The notes under the pieces are model-generated. The model did no database searches. It was not told where the DNA came from and worked only from the letters and a program-made list of their open reading frames with translations. DNA of 64,000 bases. Origin: Catellatospora sp. IY07-71 (GTDB lineage Bacteria; Actinomycetota; Actinomycetes; Mycobacteriales; Micromonosporaceae). Made by a program: the position numbers and the translations under genes. The DNA lies in assembly GCF_018326265.1 (NCBI RefSeq), contig NZ_AP023360.1:1032501-1096500 (forward strand), written 5' to 3'. Below, one piece after another: positions 9,428-16,779 of this stretch. Each line of letters starts with the position of its first letter. Positions within the stretch are counted from its first letter, which is position 1.

Positions 9428-11071
9428 TCAGGCGGGGCGGCGGGACTGGATGATGCGGAAGCGGTTCGCCACGAAGGCGGCATCGGTGAGGGCCGCGTTG
9501 GCGGCGGGGTTGGCGCCGGAGGCGTGGAAGTCGGAGAAGGCCGCGGACTGGTTGACGAAGACGCCGCCGGTCAGGTTCGCCGACAGGTGCACGCCCACCT
9601 CCAGCGCCGCCTGCTCCACCGCGTCCAGCACGGACTCGTCGGTGCTGTAGACGGCGGCGGTGATGGCGCCCTTGGCGCCCACCGTCTCCCGGAAGATCTC
9701 GATGCTGCGCGCGGTCGAGTCGGTCGGGATCGCGAAGGTCACCGGGCCGAAGCACTCGGTGCCGTAGCCGTCGGTCACCTTGACGATCATCGGGGTGCGG
9801 CAGACCGCGTCCGCGTACGCCGGGTGGGCCAGCTCGGCCGAGTCGAGCACGACGTCGCCCAGCTTGCGGGCGGACTCGATCCGGTCCAGCACGTCTTCGT
9901 TGACGATCGCGCCGGTCAGCTCCACGGCCTTGGCCGGGTCGCCGGTGATGGCACGGACCCCGTCGGCGATGCCGGCCACGACCTCGTCGAAGCTCTTGTG
10001 CCCGGCTTCGGTCTCGATGCCGGCCGCCGGGATGAGCAGGTTCTGCGGGGTGGTGCACATCTGGCCGCTGTAGAGGGTCAGCGAGAAGCCGAGGTTGCGG
10101 CACATGCCGGCGAAGTCGTTCGTCGAGTCGACGACGACCGTGTTGACCCCGGCCTTCTCGGTGTACACCTGCGCCTGCCGGGCGTTGGCCTCCAGCCAGT
10201 CGCCGAACCCGGTCGAGCCGGTGAAGTCGATGATGCGCACCTCCGGCCGCAACGCCAGGTCGGCGGCGATCGGGGCCTCGCGGGTGTCGACGGCGAGCTG
10301 CACCGTGTTCGGGTCGAGCCCGGCCTCGGCGAGCACCTCGCGGGCGACCTGCACGGTGATGGCGAGCGGCAGCACCGCGCGCGGGTGCGGCTTGACCAGC
10401 ACCGGGTTGCCGGTGATCAGCGAGGCGAACAGGCCCGGCCACGAGTTCCAGGTCGGGAAGGTGTTGCAGCCGATGACCAGCCCGATGCCGCGCGGCACCA
10501 GGTGGTAGGTCTTGGCCAGGGTGTCGGCCTTCTTCGTCCACACCACGGAGCCGACCTGCCGGGTCTGCTCGGCGTAGCCGTACGCCACCGCCTCCAGCGC
10601 GCGGTCGAGCGCGTGCGGGCCGCCCGCCTGGAAGGCCATCACGAACGCCTGGCCGGTGGTCGCGTGCACCGCGTTGGCCAGCTCGAACACCCGCTTGTGC
10701 AGGCGGGCGAGGATCTCCAGGCACACGCCCGCGCGCACCTGCGGACCCGCGTCGCGCCACGACGGCAGCGCGGCCTGCGCCGCGGCGATCAGGGCGTCGA
10801 CACCGGTGCGGGGGTATCGCACGTCGAGCGCCACCCCGAACGGCGAGCGCTCCGGGGCGACCCACTCGTCGGCGGGCTGGTCCAGCGGGAAGTCCTTGCC
10901 GAGCAGGGCGGTGAACGCGGCCTTGCCGTCGGCGGCGGCGGTCTCGCCGTACACCTTCGGGCTGGGCGACTCCGGGTACGCCGACCAGTAGCCGCGCTCG
11001 GTGATCGCCCGCAGCGCGCTGTTCAGCAGCTCCTCATGGGTGGTGAAGAGATCCGTGGCGGTAGCAGTCAT
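9428..11071 (-). CDS. paaN: Phenylacetate-degradation aldehyde dehydrogenase PaaN
   Basis: A 547-residue aldehyde dehydrogenase-superfamily protein. The cofactor-binding segment is VIGCNTFPTWNS and the catalytic Cys lies in SGQMCTTPQN. Length and the N-terminus ERGYWSAYPESPSPKVYGE match the single-domain PaaN proteins of actinobacteria, which act in the ring-opening branch of phenylacetyl-CoA catabolism. No other paa genes are nearby, so it is an orphan. The start is ATG 11071. Confidence 0.88.
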   Translation of the reverse strand: MTATATDLFTTHEELLNSALRAITERGYWSAYPESPSPKVYGETAAADGKAAFTALLGKDFPLDQPADEWVAPERSPFGVALDVRYPRTGVDALIAAAQAALPSWRDAGPQVRAGVCLEILARLHKRVFELANAVHATTGQAFVMAFQAGGPHALDRALEAVAYGYAEQTRQVGSVVWTKKADTLAKTYHLVPRGIGLVIGCNTFPTWNSWPGLFASLITGNPVLVKPHPRAVLPLAITVQVAREVLAEAGLDPNTVQLAVDTREAPIAADLALRPEVRIIDFTGSTGFGDWLEANARQAQVYTEKAGVNTVVVDSTNDFAGMCRNLGFSLTLYSGQMCTTPQNLLIPAAGIETEAGHKSFDEVVAGIADGVRAITGDPAKAVELTGAIVNEDVLDRIESARKLGDVVLDSAELAHPAYADAVCRTPMIVKVTDGYGTECFGPVTFAIPTDSTARSIEIFRETVGAKGAITAAVYSTDESVLDAVEQAALEVGVHLSANLTGGVFVNQSAAFSDFHASGANPAANAALTDAAFVANRFRIIQSRRPA

Positions 11072-11119
11072 GCCCTCATCATGCCCGACGCCGTGAGCGG
11101 TGCCACCCTCCCGGCTTGA

Positions 11120-11908
11120 TCAGCACTTTCGTGGCTTGGCGCCGTCCAGCAGGCGCACGTACGCGTGGGAGACGTAGATGCCGTCGCCGACCCGGTTCCA
11201 CAGGTCGGTGGTGCGTACCGTGCCCTCGACCTTGTCGCCCTTGACCTGGCACCGGATCGGCAGCCGCGCGTAGTCGCCGGCCCCGCCGCGCAGCGACGCC
11301 TTGACCTTCGGGGCCGAGCGCACCCGCAGCCACTCGCCGTCGGTGTCGACCTCGCCGCGGTCGCCCGCGCCGGTCCACAGGTAGGTGACGTGCACCCAGG
11401 CGTTGTCGGTCAGGCCGAGCCCGTCCCAGAACGCGCCGTCGGCGATGTCGATGCCGGCCGGGTTGCGCACCTCGCGACCGAACTCGTCCTCGCCGTCGTT
11501 GTGGTCGTCCTGGTACGCCGCCTGCGCCTGGGGCTTGCCGCGCGGCAGCTCGTCCCACATGTGCCGGTCCTCGGCCCAGTAGTCGTCCTTGGTGTTCCAC
11601 GGGCCGACGTCCCACACCGGCAGGAACACGCAGCGGTCGTTGCCCTCGTGGCAGACCCGTACGCTCCGGTCGCCCTCACCCCGGTCGTTCAGCGCGCGCC
11701 AGGAGGGCAGCGCCGCGAACCAGTCCCGCTTCTTGATGGTGTGGCCGTTGGCGGTCTTCCAGCCGACCAGCCCCTCGCGGGTGGCGTAGATCTTCGCGAC
11801 CAGGGTGCCGCCCGCGGGCGGGGCCGAACCGGCCGGCGCGCTCGCCACGAGCAGCGCCGGGACCACAGTGAGGGCAGCGATCAGGGACACGAGCAAACGA
11901 CGCCTCAT
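11120..11908 (-). CDS. Secreted barrel-plus-SH3-like protein
   Basis: A 262-residue protein with a clear signal peptide (MRRRLLVSLIAALTVVPALL, cleavage near GSA-PP). The mature part has FLPVWDVGPWNT followed by GIDIADGAFWDGLGL, which resembles the DRGPF...IDLS..A...LG pattern of double-psi beta-barrel (RlpA/expansin-like) domains. The C-terminal ~70 residues (WLRVRSAPKVKASL) look like a bacterial SH3 cell-wall domain. I infer cell-wall or glycan binding; no lytic residues are proven. ATG 11908 follows CAGGGAC; an in-frame TTG lies 12 bases upstream. Confidence 0.65.
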   Translation of the reverse strand: MRRRLLVSLIAALTVVPALLVASAPAGSAPPAGGTLVAKIYATREGLVGWKTANGHTIKKRDWFAALPSWRALNDRGEGDRSVRVCHEGNDRCVFLPVWDVGPWNTKDDYWAEDRHMWDELPRGKPQAQAAYQDDHNDGEDEFGREVRNPAGIDIADGAFWDGLGLTDNAWVHVTYLWTGAGDRGEVDTDGEWLRVRSAPKVKASLRGGAGDYARLPIRCQVKGDKVEGTVRTTDLWNRVGDGIYVSHAYVRLLDGAKPRKC

Positions 11909-11982
11909 GTCCCTGATCAACGATCATGCGCCCGGCCTGGTGCCGGGCGAACCTACAGTTGGTTTCAGGCGAATTGACCGTT

Positions 11983-13023
11983 TTAGGCCGCCGGTTCGGC
12001 CGCAGGCTCCAGATCACGCTGCCAACTCTGGAACGCGGCCATCCGGCGGAACCCCATCTGCTCGTTGATCGAGACCATGTAGCTGTTCTCCGCCGCGTTG
12101 AACGTGTCGATGTGCTCGGTCTGCGGCTCGCCCTCCCGGAAGTACCGCAGGTTGGCCACCTTCACCAGCGCGCCCAGCCGGTGGCCGCGGTGCTTCGGGT
12201 CGACGATGGTGATCTGCTGGAAGGCGTGCCAGGGCGCCTCCCCGATCGAGATGAAGGTCCAGGCGACCAGGTCGCCGGAGTCCTCGTGCACCGCCCCGGT
12301 GTGGTAGGTGCGCCGCTGCCGGGCCGCGACGACCTCCTCGATCCGGCGGAAGCGGGTCACGTCCGGTTTCTCCGGCTCCACCTTGAGATCGCCCATGGGC
12401 GCGTCGGTCATCAACCGCGAGTCGAGGTAGGCCAGGCGCTCCACCAGCTCGACCGGGGCCGCGCCGCGCCACTGCACCAGGCGATAGCCCGTCGCCTTGG
12501 CCCGCGCCGCGGCCTCCATCCCGGCCAGCACGTTCTCGTCCACGTCGGCCGTCGACAGCCGCCGCTGCACCTCGGGCAGCGTGTTCGTGAAGCCGAGCGC
12601 GGTGGCGAACGCCGGACCGGCCTCGTCGGGGGCGGGCAGGCCCGGCAGCGACAGGCTGGAGCTGGAGACCAGCTCGGTGAGCCCGTGCTCGCGCGCGTAC
12701 GCCAGCACGTGCTCGAACATCGCGCGGCCCACGCCCCGGCGCCGGTACGCGGGCACCACCTCCAGCGTGAAGACGAGGTGCTTGAGGTTCTGCTCGGTCA
12801 TGTAGACCAGTTCGAGCCGGCCCACCGGCACGCCGTCCAGCCACGCCACCCGGTCCCGCACGACGCGGGCCGGGAAGCGATGCCTCTGCATCAGCTGCCC
12901 GGCCCGTTCGGATACCCGTGGGAAGTGCGGCGTCTCGTGGTCGCACACCTGGCTCATGACCTGGACCCAGGCGGCGACCGAGGCGGGATCGTCGGCGTCG
13001 ACCGGCGCGATGTGAAGGCTCAT
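11983..13023 (-). CDS. Tandem GNAT acetyltransferase
   Basis: A 346-residue protein with two GNAT domains. The first carries the acetyl-CoA loop RRRGVGRAMFEH (~residues 100-115); the second has KHRGHRLGALVK (~285-300) and ends in ENSYMVSINEQMGF, typical of a large actinobacterial family. The substrate is unknown. ATG 13023 was chosen where the conserved fold begins. It lies between family A repeats and stands as a single transcription unit. Confidence 0.8.
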   Translation of the reverse strand: MSLHIAPVDADDPASVAAWVQVMSQVCDHETPHFPRVSERAGQLMQRHRFPARVVRDRVAWLDGVPVGRLELVYMTEQNLKHLVFTLEVVPAYRRRGVGRAMFEHVLAYAREHGLTELVSSSSLSLPGLPAPDEAGPAFATALGFTNTLPEVQRRLSTADVDENVLAGMEAAARAKATGYRLVQWRGAAPVELVERLAYLDSRLMTDAPMGDLKVEPEKPDVTRFRRIEEVVAARQRRTYHTGAVHEDSGDLVAWTFISIGEAPWHAFQQITIVDPKHRGHRLGALVKVANLRYFREGEPQTEHIDTFNAAENSYMVSINEQMGFRRMAAFQSWQRDLEPAAEPAA

Positions 13024-13079
13024 GCCCGCCAGGGTCCCCCGCCCCATGCCGCCGCGCACCCGGTTTTTGCTCGCGCGTT

Positions 13080-13127
13080 AAGAAGGGCACCTTCTACTAC
13101 GAAAAGCGATAAGAAGGTGCCCTTCCT
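13080..13127. repeat. Family A palindrome at thrC 3' end
   Basis: GAAGGGCACCTTC (13082-13094) and complement (13113-13125) around an 18-base loop. It abuts the thrC stop codon, so it is well placed as the thrC terminator. Confidence 0.85.
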
Positions 13128-13129
13128 TC

Positions 13130-14410
13130 TCAGCCGAGGAGGCCGGCCTCGCGGGCGGCGCGCAGGGAGGGCTTGACCTGGTAGGTGGGGCCGACCAGGG
13201 CGGCGACGGCGTCCAGGGTCTTGAGGCCCTCGCCGGTGTTGTAGACGACGGTCTCCAGGGTGGGGTCGAGCTTGCCGGAGGCGACCAGCTTCGCGGTCAC
13301 GGCGGTGGTCACGCCGCCCGCGGTCTCCGCGAAGACGCCGGTGGTGCGGGCCAGCAGGCGGATGCCGTCGCGGATCTCGTCGTCGGAGGCGTAGTCCATC
13401 CAGCCGCCGGTGCGACGCACCGCCTCCAGCGCGTACAGGCCGGCGGCCGGGTCGCCGATGTTCAGCGACTTCGCGATGCCGGTCGGCTTCACGGGGGTGA
13501 TCACGTCGGTGCCGGCGTGCAGCGCGGTCGCGATCGGGTTGCAGCCCAGCGACTGCGCGCCGAACACCTTCCAGCCGCCCTCCGGCGCCACCGCCAGACC
13601 CGCGCCGACCAGCTCCTCGAACGCCTTGTCCACCTTGGTCAGCAGCTCGCCGGAGGCCATCGGGATGACCACCTGGGCCGGGATGCGCCAGCCGAGCTGC
13701 TCGGCCACCTCGTAGCCGAGCGTCTTGGAGCCCTCGGCGTAGAACGGCCGCACGTTCACGTTCACGAACGCGGTGTCCTCGAACTCGTCGGTCTCGACCA
13801 GCTCCGAGCAGAGACGGTTCACGTCGTCGTAGGAGCCCTCGATGGCGACCAGGTCGCCGCCGTACACGGCGGTCGTGATGATCTTGCCGGGCTCCAGGTC
13901 CCACGGGATGAACACGATCGACGGGACCCCGGCGCGGGCCGCGTGCGCGGCCACCGAGTTGGCCAGGTTGCCGGTCGAGGCGCAGGCGTAGCGGGTGAAC
14001 CCGAGCGCCTTCGCGGCGGTCAGCGCCACCGACACCACGCGGTCCTTGAAGGAGTGCGTCGGGTTGGCCGAGTCGTCCTTCACCCACAGCGGCGCGCGCA
14101 GGCCGATCTCGGCGGCGAGCGCGTCGGCGCGGACCAGCGGGGTGAAGCCGGGGTCGAGCGACACCCGGTCGGCGGCGCGCTGGCCGGCGGGCAGCAGCCC
14201 GGCGTAACGCCAGATGTTCTTGGGTCCCGCCTCGATCTGCGCGCGGGTCACCGTGGCGAGCGCGTCCGCGTCGTACCAGACCTCGAGCGGGCCGAAACAC
14301 TCGTAACACGCGTGCTGCGCGGCGAGCGGGAAGCGGGCGCCGCAGCCGCGGCACTCCAGCCCGCGAGCGGGCGAGTCGACACCGAGCGGCGAGATGACGG
14401 CAGACGTCAT
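13130..14410 (-). CDS. thrC: Threonine synthase
   Basis: A 426-residue PLP enzyme converting O-phosphohomoserine to threonine. An N-terminal zinc-ribbon-like region (CRGCG at ~20, CYEC at ~35) precedes the fold; the PLP lysine is in PTHSFKDR and the phosphate loop in ACASTGNLANS. This two-Cys-pair form resembles the plant-type, long threonine synthase group. No hom or thrB adjoins it. Its leader is a SAM-I riboswitch, linking it to methionine/SAM status, because O-phosphohomoserine also feeds methionine in some organisms. The start overlaps a hairpin (see the riboswitch). Confidence 0.92.
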   Translation of the reverse strand: MTSAVISPLGVDSPARGLECRGCGARFPLAAQHACYECFGPLEVWYDADALATVTRAQIEAGPKNIWRYAGLLPAGQRAADRVSLDPGFTPLVRADALAAEIGLRAPLWVKDDSANPTHSFKDRVVSVALTAAKALGFTRYACASTGNLANSVAAHAARAGVPSIVFIPWDLEPGKIITTAVYGGDLVAIEGSYDDVNRLCSELVETDEFEDTAFVNVNVRPFYAEGSKTLGYEVAEQLGWRIPAQVVIPMASGELLTKVDKAFEELVGAGLAVAPEGGWKVFGAQSLGCNPIATALHAGTDVITPVKPTGIAKSLNIGDPAAGLYALEAVRRTGGWMDYASDDEIRDGIRLLARTTGVFAETAGGVTTAVTAKLVASGKLDPTLETVVYNTGEGLKTLDAVAALVGPTYQVKPSLRAAREAGLLG

Positions 14411-14427
14411 GAGATGTTTCCTCTCAT
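14409..14427 (-). promoter_or_regulatory. Start-codon hairpin of thrC, exclusive with riboswitch P1
   Basis: On the minus strand ATGAGA pairs with TCTCAT across a 7-base loop; the right arm includes the first two bases of the thrC ATG and the loop includes part of the GAGAGGA ribosome site. Five bases of the left arm are also the 3' strand of riboswitch helix P1, so both helices cannot form together. Confidence 0.6.
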
Positions 14428-14533
14428 CTTCCCGGCGTCACCGATCTGGCCCGCCGGACGGAGTTGGCACCTGCCATCGATGGTGGTTGCCGGAGCGTCA
14501 TCGGGCCGTGTCCCTCAGCTCCTCTGGATGAGG
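14421..14533 (-). promoter_or_regulatory. SAM-I (S-box) riboswitch leading thrC
   Basis: Reading the minus strand: P1 5' strand CTCATC (14532-14527), CAGAGGAGCTGAGGGAC, GGCCCGATGA, CCGGCAACC, hairpin P3 CCATCGATGG, the conserved AGGTGCCAACTCC, a P4 stem CCGGCG/CGCCGG, then P1 3' strand GATGAG (14428-14423). Order and conserved bases match the S-box aptamer closely and not SAM-IV. No U-tract terminator follows; the aptamer ends next to the ribosome site, so control should be on translation. Confidence 0.93.
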
Positions 14534-14619
14534 TATTCAGTTGTGCTTGCAGTTAAGCAGAAGCGCTCTGCCCCGGGCCAGCGTTCTCACCCGATGAGAT
14601 GCACACCTCACTGAGGTTG

Positions 14620-14665
14620 GGAAGGGCACCTTCTTATACGCGAAGCGATAAGAAGGTGCCCTTCC
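14620..14665. repeat. Family A palindrome, perfect 18-bp arms
   Basis: Arms 14620-14637 and 14648-14665 are perfectly complementary around ACGCGAAGCG. It lies between the thrC leader and the 3' end of the next minus-strand gene, whose transcript it would end. Confidence 0.9.
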
Positions 14666-14673
14666 TTTCAAAG

Positions 14674-15450
14674 TCAGGGTTTGAGGATGTCGCGTACGGC
14701 CTTCGCGTCGGCGAGCGCGGCGCGCAGGTGGATACGGGCGGCGCGCACGGCGGCGCGGGCGGCGCCGGTCTTGGCGCGGATCGCGGCGGCGTCCGGGCCC
14801 GGTTCGACGGCGAGCAGGGTGTCGGCCACTCCGGCCAGGTCCACGGCGTCGAGTTCGGCCTTGAGGTGGGCGAGCTTCGCCTCGGCGTCGCCGATGTCCC
14901 TGCCCGCGGCCTTGGCGGCGGCGACCGCCTCGGCGAGCTTGCCGTGGGCCTCGCGCAGGCGGGCCAGCGCCGCCGACTCCACGTCGGCCGCGACGGTCAG
15001 GTGCACCTGCGGACGGACCAGCAGGTAGACCCGGTAGTCCTCGACCATGCTGCGGGCGTCGGCGCGGACCGCCTCGACGGTGGTCTCGGCGGCGACCTTC
15101 GCGCGCAGCTCGGTCAGCCCGGCCAGGTCCGCGTCGATGATCTTCTGCAGGGCGGCCTGGTGGGCGTCGGTCAGGCGGGCCGCGTTGCGGATCGCCACGC
15201 CGCTCACTTTGAGCATCGCCAGGCGTCCGTCGATGCGCGCGGTGGTCAGCTTCTTCGCGGCGTCCAGCGTGGCGGCCTTGTCCGCCGCCGCCGGTGACCC
15301 GGCACGCGTGGCCGGAGCCGGAGCAGCGGCCTGGGCGGGCAGGGCGGCAGCGGCCTGGGCGGGCAGGGCGATTGCAGCGCCCAGCGCGGTCACCGCGAGC
15401 AACGCGGCCGTGCTCACCAGGGCGCGGCGGATCAGTGGTTCAGTCCTCAT
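14674..15450 (-). CDS. Exported Ala-rich helical protein
   Basis: A 258-residue protein with a signal peptide ending in LPAQA, duplicated as LPAQAAA-ALPAQAAA by a short direct repeat in the DNA (~15331-15366). The mature part is almost entirely charged, Ala/Leu-rich amphipathic helix without Cys, suggesting a coiled-coil or helical-bundle cell-envelope protein. Its start overlaps the end of the lipoprotein gene by 11 bases, so the two are probably translated together. No known family recognised. Confidence 0.65.
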   Translation of the reverse strand: MRTEPLIRRALVSTAALLAVTALGAAIALPAQAAAALPAQAAAPAPATRAGSPAAADKAATLDAAKKLTTARIDGRLAMLKVSGVAIRNAARLTDAHQAALQKIIDADLAGLTELRAKVAAETTVEAVRADARSMVEDYRVYLLVRPQVHLTVAADVESAALARLREAHGKLAEAVAAAKAAGRDIGDAEAKLAHLKAELDAVDLAGVADTLLAVEPGPDAAAIRAKTGAARAAVRAARIHLRAALADAKAVRDILKP

Positions 15451-15721
15451 CGTTCGGGCTCTCCTCTGCCTTCTTCAGCTGCCCGTCCAGCTCGCCCAGG
15501 AGCCTGTCCAGCTCGGCGATGTCCTGGTCGGCCCGGCCCGCGGCGGCGGCCGGGTCGGCGGGGGCGGTCTCCTGCGGCGCCGGCGCGGCCGGCGTGCTCA
15601 CGGTCCCGGCGGTATCGGGCCGGACCGGCGACTGCGCGTCCCGCCCACCCCCGCCCCGGCACCCGGTCAGCGCCAGCCCCAGGGCCACGGCGACCGCCGT
15701 CATAGCGATGGCACGTCTCAT
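15440..15721 (-). CDS. Small lipoprotein
   Basis: A 93-residue protein with a lipobox, LTGC at residues 18-21, after a short hydrophobic signal. The mature part is Pro/Ala-rich, then an acidic helix DQDIAELDRLLGELDGQLKKAEE. It overlaps the following exported helical protein by 11 bases; the two likely form an envelope-anchored pair. Confidence 0.7.
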   Translation of the reverse strand: MRRAIAMTAVAVALGLALTGCRGGGGRDAQSPVRPDTAGTVSTPAAPAPQETAPADPAAAAGRADQDIAELDRLLGELDGQLKKAEESPNDED

Positions 15722-15794
15722 GGGGGCGACTCTGCGCCCCCTCGGTAAACCCCCGCCCCGCGCAATGTAAGCGTCACGTCAGGCCCGACAACAG

Positions 15795-15869
15795 CGACGA
15801 TCTTGCGCGAACTGTGGGTACGACACGCGCGAATCGGGCGTATCACTAACAGTTCGCGCAAGATCGTCG
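15795..15869. repeat. Family C palindrome, copy 1
   Basis: Perfect 21-bp arms (15795-15815, 15849-15869) with core GATCTTGCGCGAACTGT around a 33-base loop. It lies just downstream of the ABC permease stop. A second copy is at 27530-27596. Confidence 0.88.
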
Positions 15870-15897
15870 TGATCTTGAAGCGGTGGCGCGGGGCGGG

Positions 15898-16779
15898 TTA
15901 GGAGACGACGTCCTTGCGGGTGAAGCGGGCGAAGGCGAGGGCTACGAAGAGGGTGAAGTAGCAGATGGCCGAGATGGTGCCCTTGATGATGTCGTCGAAC
16001 TGCATCGGTGTGGTCAGCAGGCCGAGGTAGGCCTGGGCGAAGTGGGTGGGGAGGAAGTTGCGGAGTTCGCCGAGGGCGGTGATCTGGTCGAGGATCGACG
16101 AGACGATGTAGAGCAGGACCGCGCCGCCGACCGCGCCCAGCGGGGCGTCGGTCAGGACGGAGAGCAGGAAGGCCAGGCCCGCTACGACGAGCATGTTGAC
16201 GCCGAGGAAGCCGGCGGTGGCGAGCAGGCGCAGCACGCCCTCGGCGGGTGGGATCTCGGCGGCCAGGCCGGACTGGAGCGGGTGCCAGCCGTAGCGGAGC
16301 GAGCCGAGCAGCAGGGCCGTGCCCAGCAGGGTCAGCATGGCCAGGGCGGAGTAGCTCAGGGCGACCGCGAGCTTGATGCCGAGCAGGCGGGCCCGGGGCA
16401 CCGGCACGGCGAGCAGGTAGCGCAGGCTCCCCCAGCTCGCCTCGGCGGCGACGGTGTCGCCGTGGAACAGCGCCACCACCACGACCAGCAGGAAGCTGGC
16501 CGAGACGAACAGCGCGAACATGGCGAAGTTCAGGCCGCCGGAGATCGCCGCGTCGGAGAGCTGGGAGAACTGGCCCCGGCCGGAGCGGCCGTCGTCGTCC
16601 TCCCCGCCCAGCTCGAACGCGATCAGCAGGATGACCGGCAGCAGCACCATGAAGCCCAGCGCGAGCTGGGTCCGCTTGCGCCGCCACTGCCGGGCGAACT
16701 CGGTCGCGTAGGTCAGCGTGCGGGCGGGACGGTAACCCGCCGCCGCGCCGTCCGCCTGCGGAACAGCCGTCGTGCTCAT
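15898..16779 (-). CDS. ABC-2 type transporter permease
   Basis: A 293-residue protein with six hydrophobic segments. Segment 1 is FMVLLPVILLIAFE, followed by a Gly/Asp-rich outside loop; the cytosolic FHGDTVAAEASWGSLRYLLAVPVPRARLLGIK is the coupling-helix region seen in ABC-2 permeases. Its ATG overlaps the stop of the ATPase gene (ATGA), so it is the membrane partner of that ATPase, probably in export. Confidence 0.88.
   Translation of the reverse strand: MSTTAVPQADGAAAGYRPARTLTYATEFARQWRRKRTQLALGFMVLLPVILLIAFELGGEDDDGRSGRGQFSQLSDAAISGGLNFAMFALFVSASFLLVVVVALFHGDTVAAEASWGSLRYLLAVPVPRARLLGIKLAVALSYSALAMLTLLGTALLLGSLRYGWHPLQSGLAAEIPPAEGVLRLLATAGFLGVNMLVVAGLAFLLSVLTDAPLGAVGGAVLLYIVSSILDQITALGELRNFLPTHFAQAYLGLLTTPMQFDDIIKGTISAICYFTLFVALAFARFTRKDVVS

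Noticed and set aside
9428-11071. Phenylacetate degradation operon
   Set aside because: Only paaN is present; the neighbours are unrelated, so no pathway cluster is claimed.
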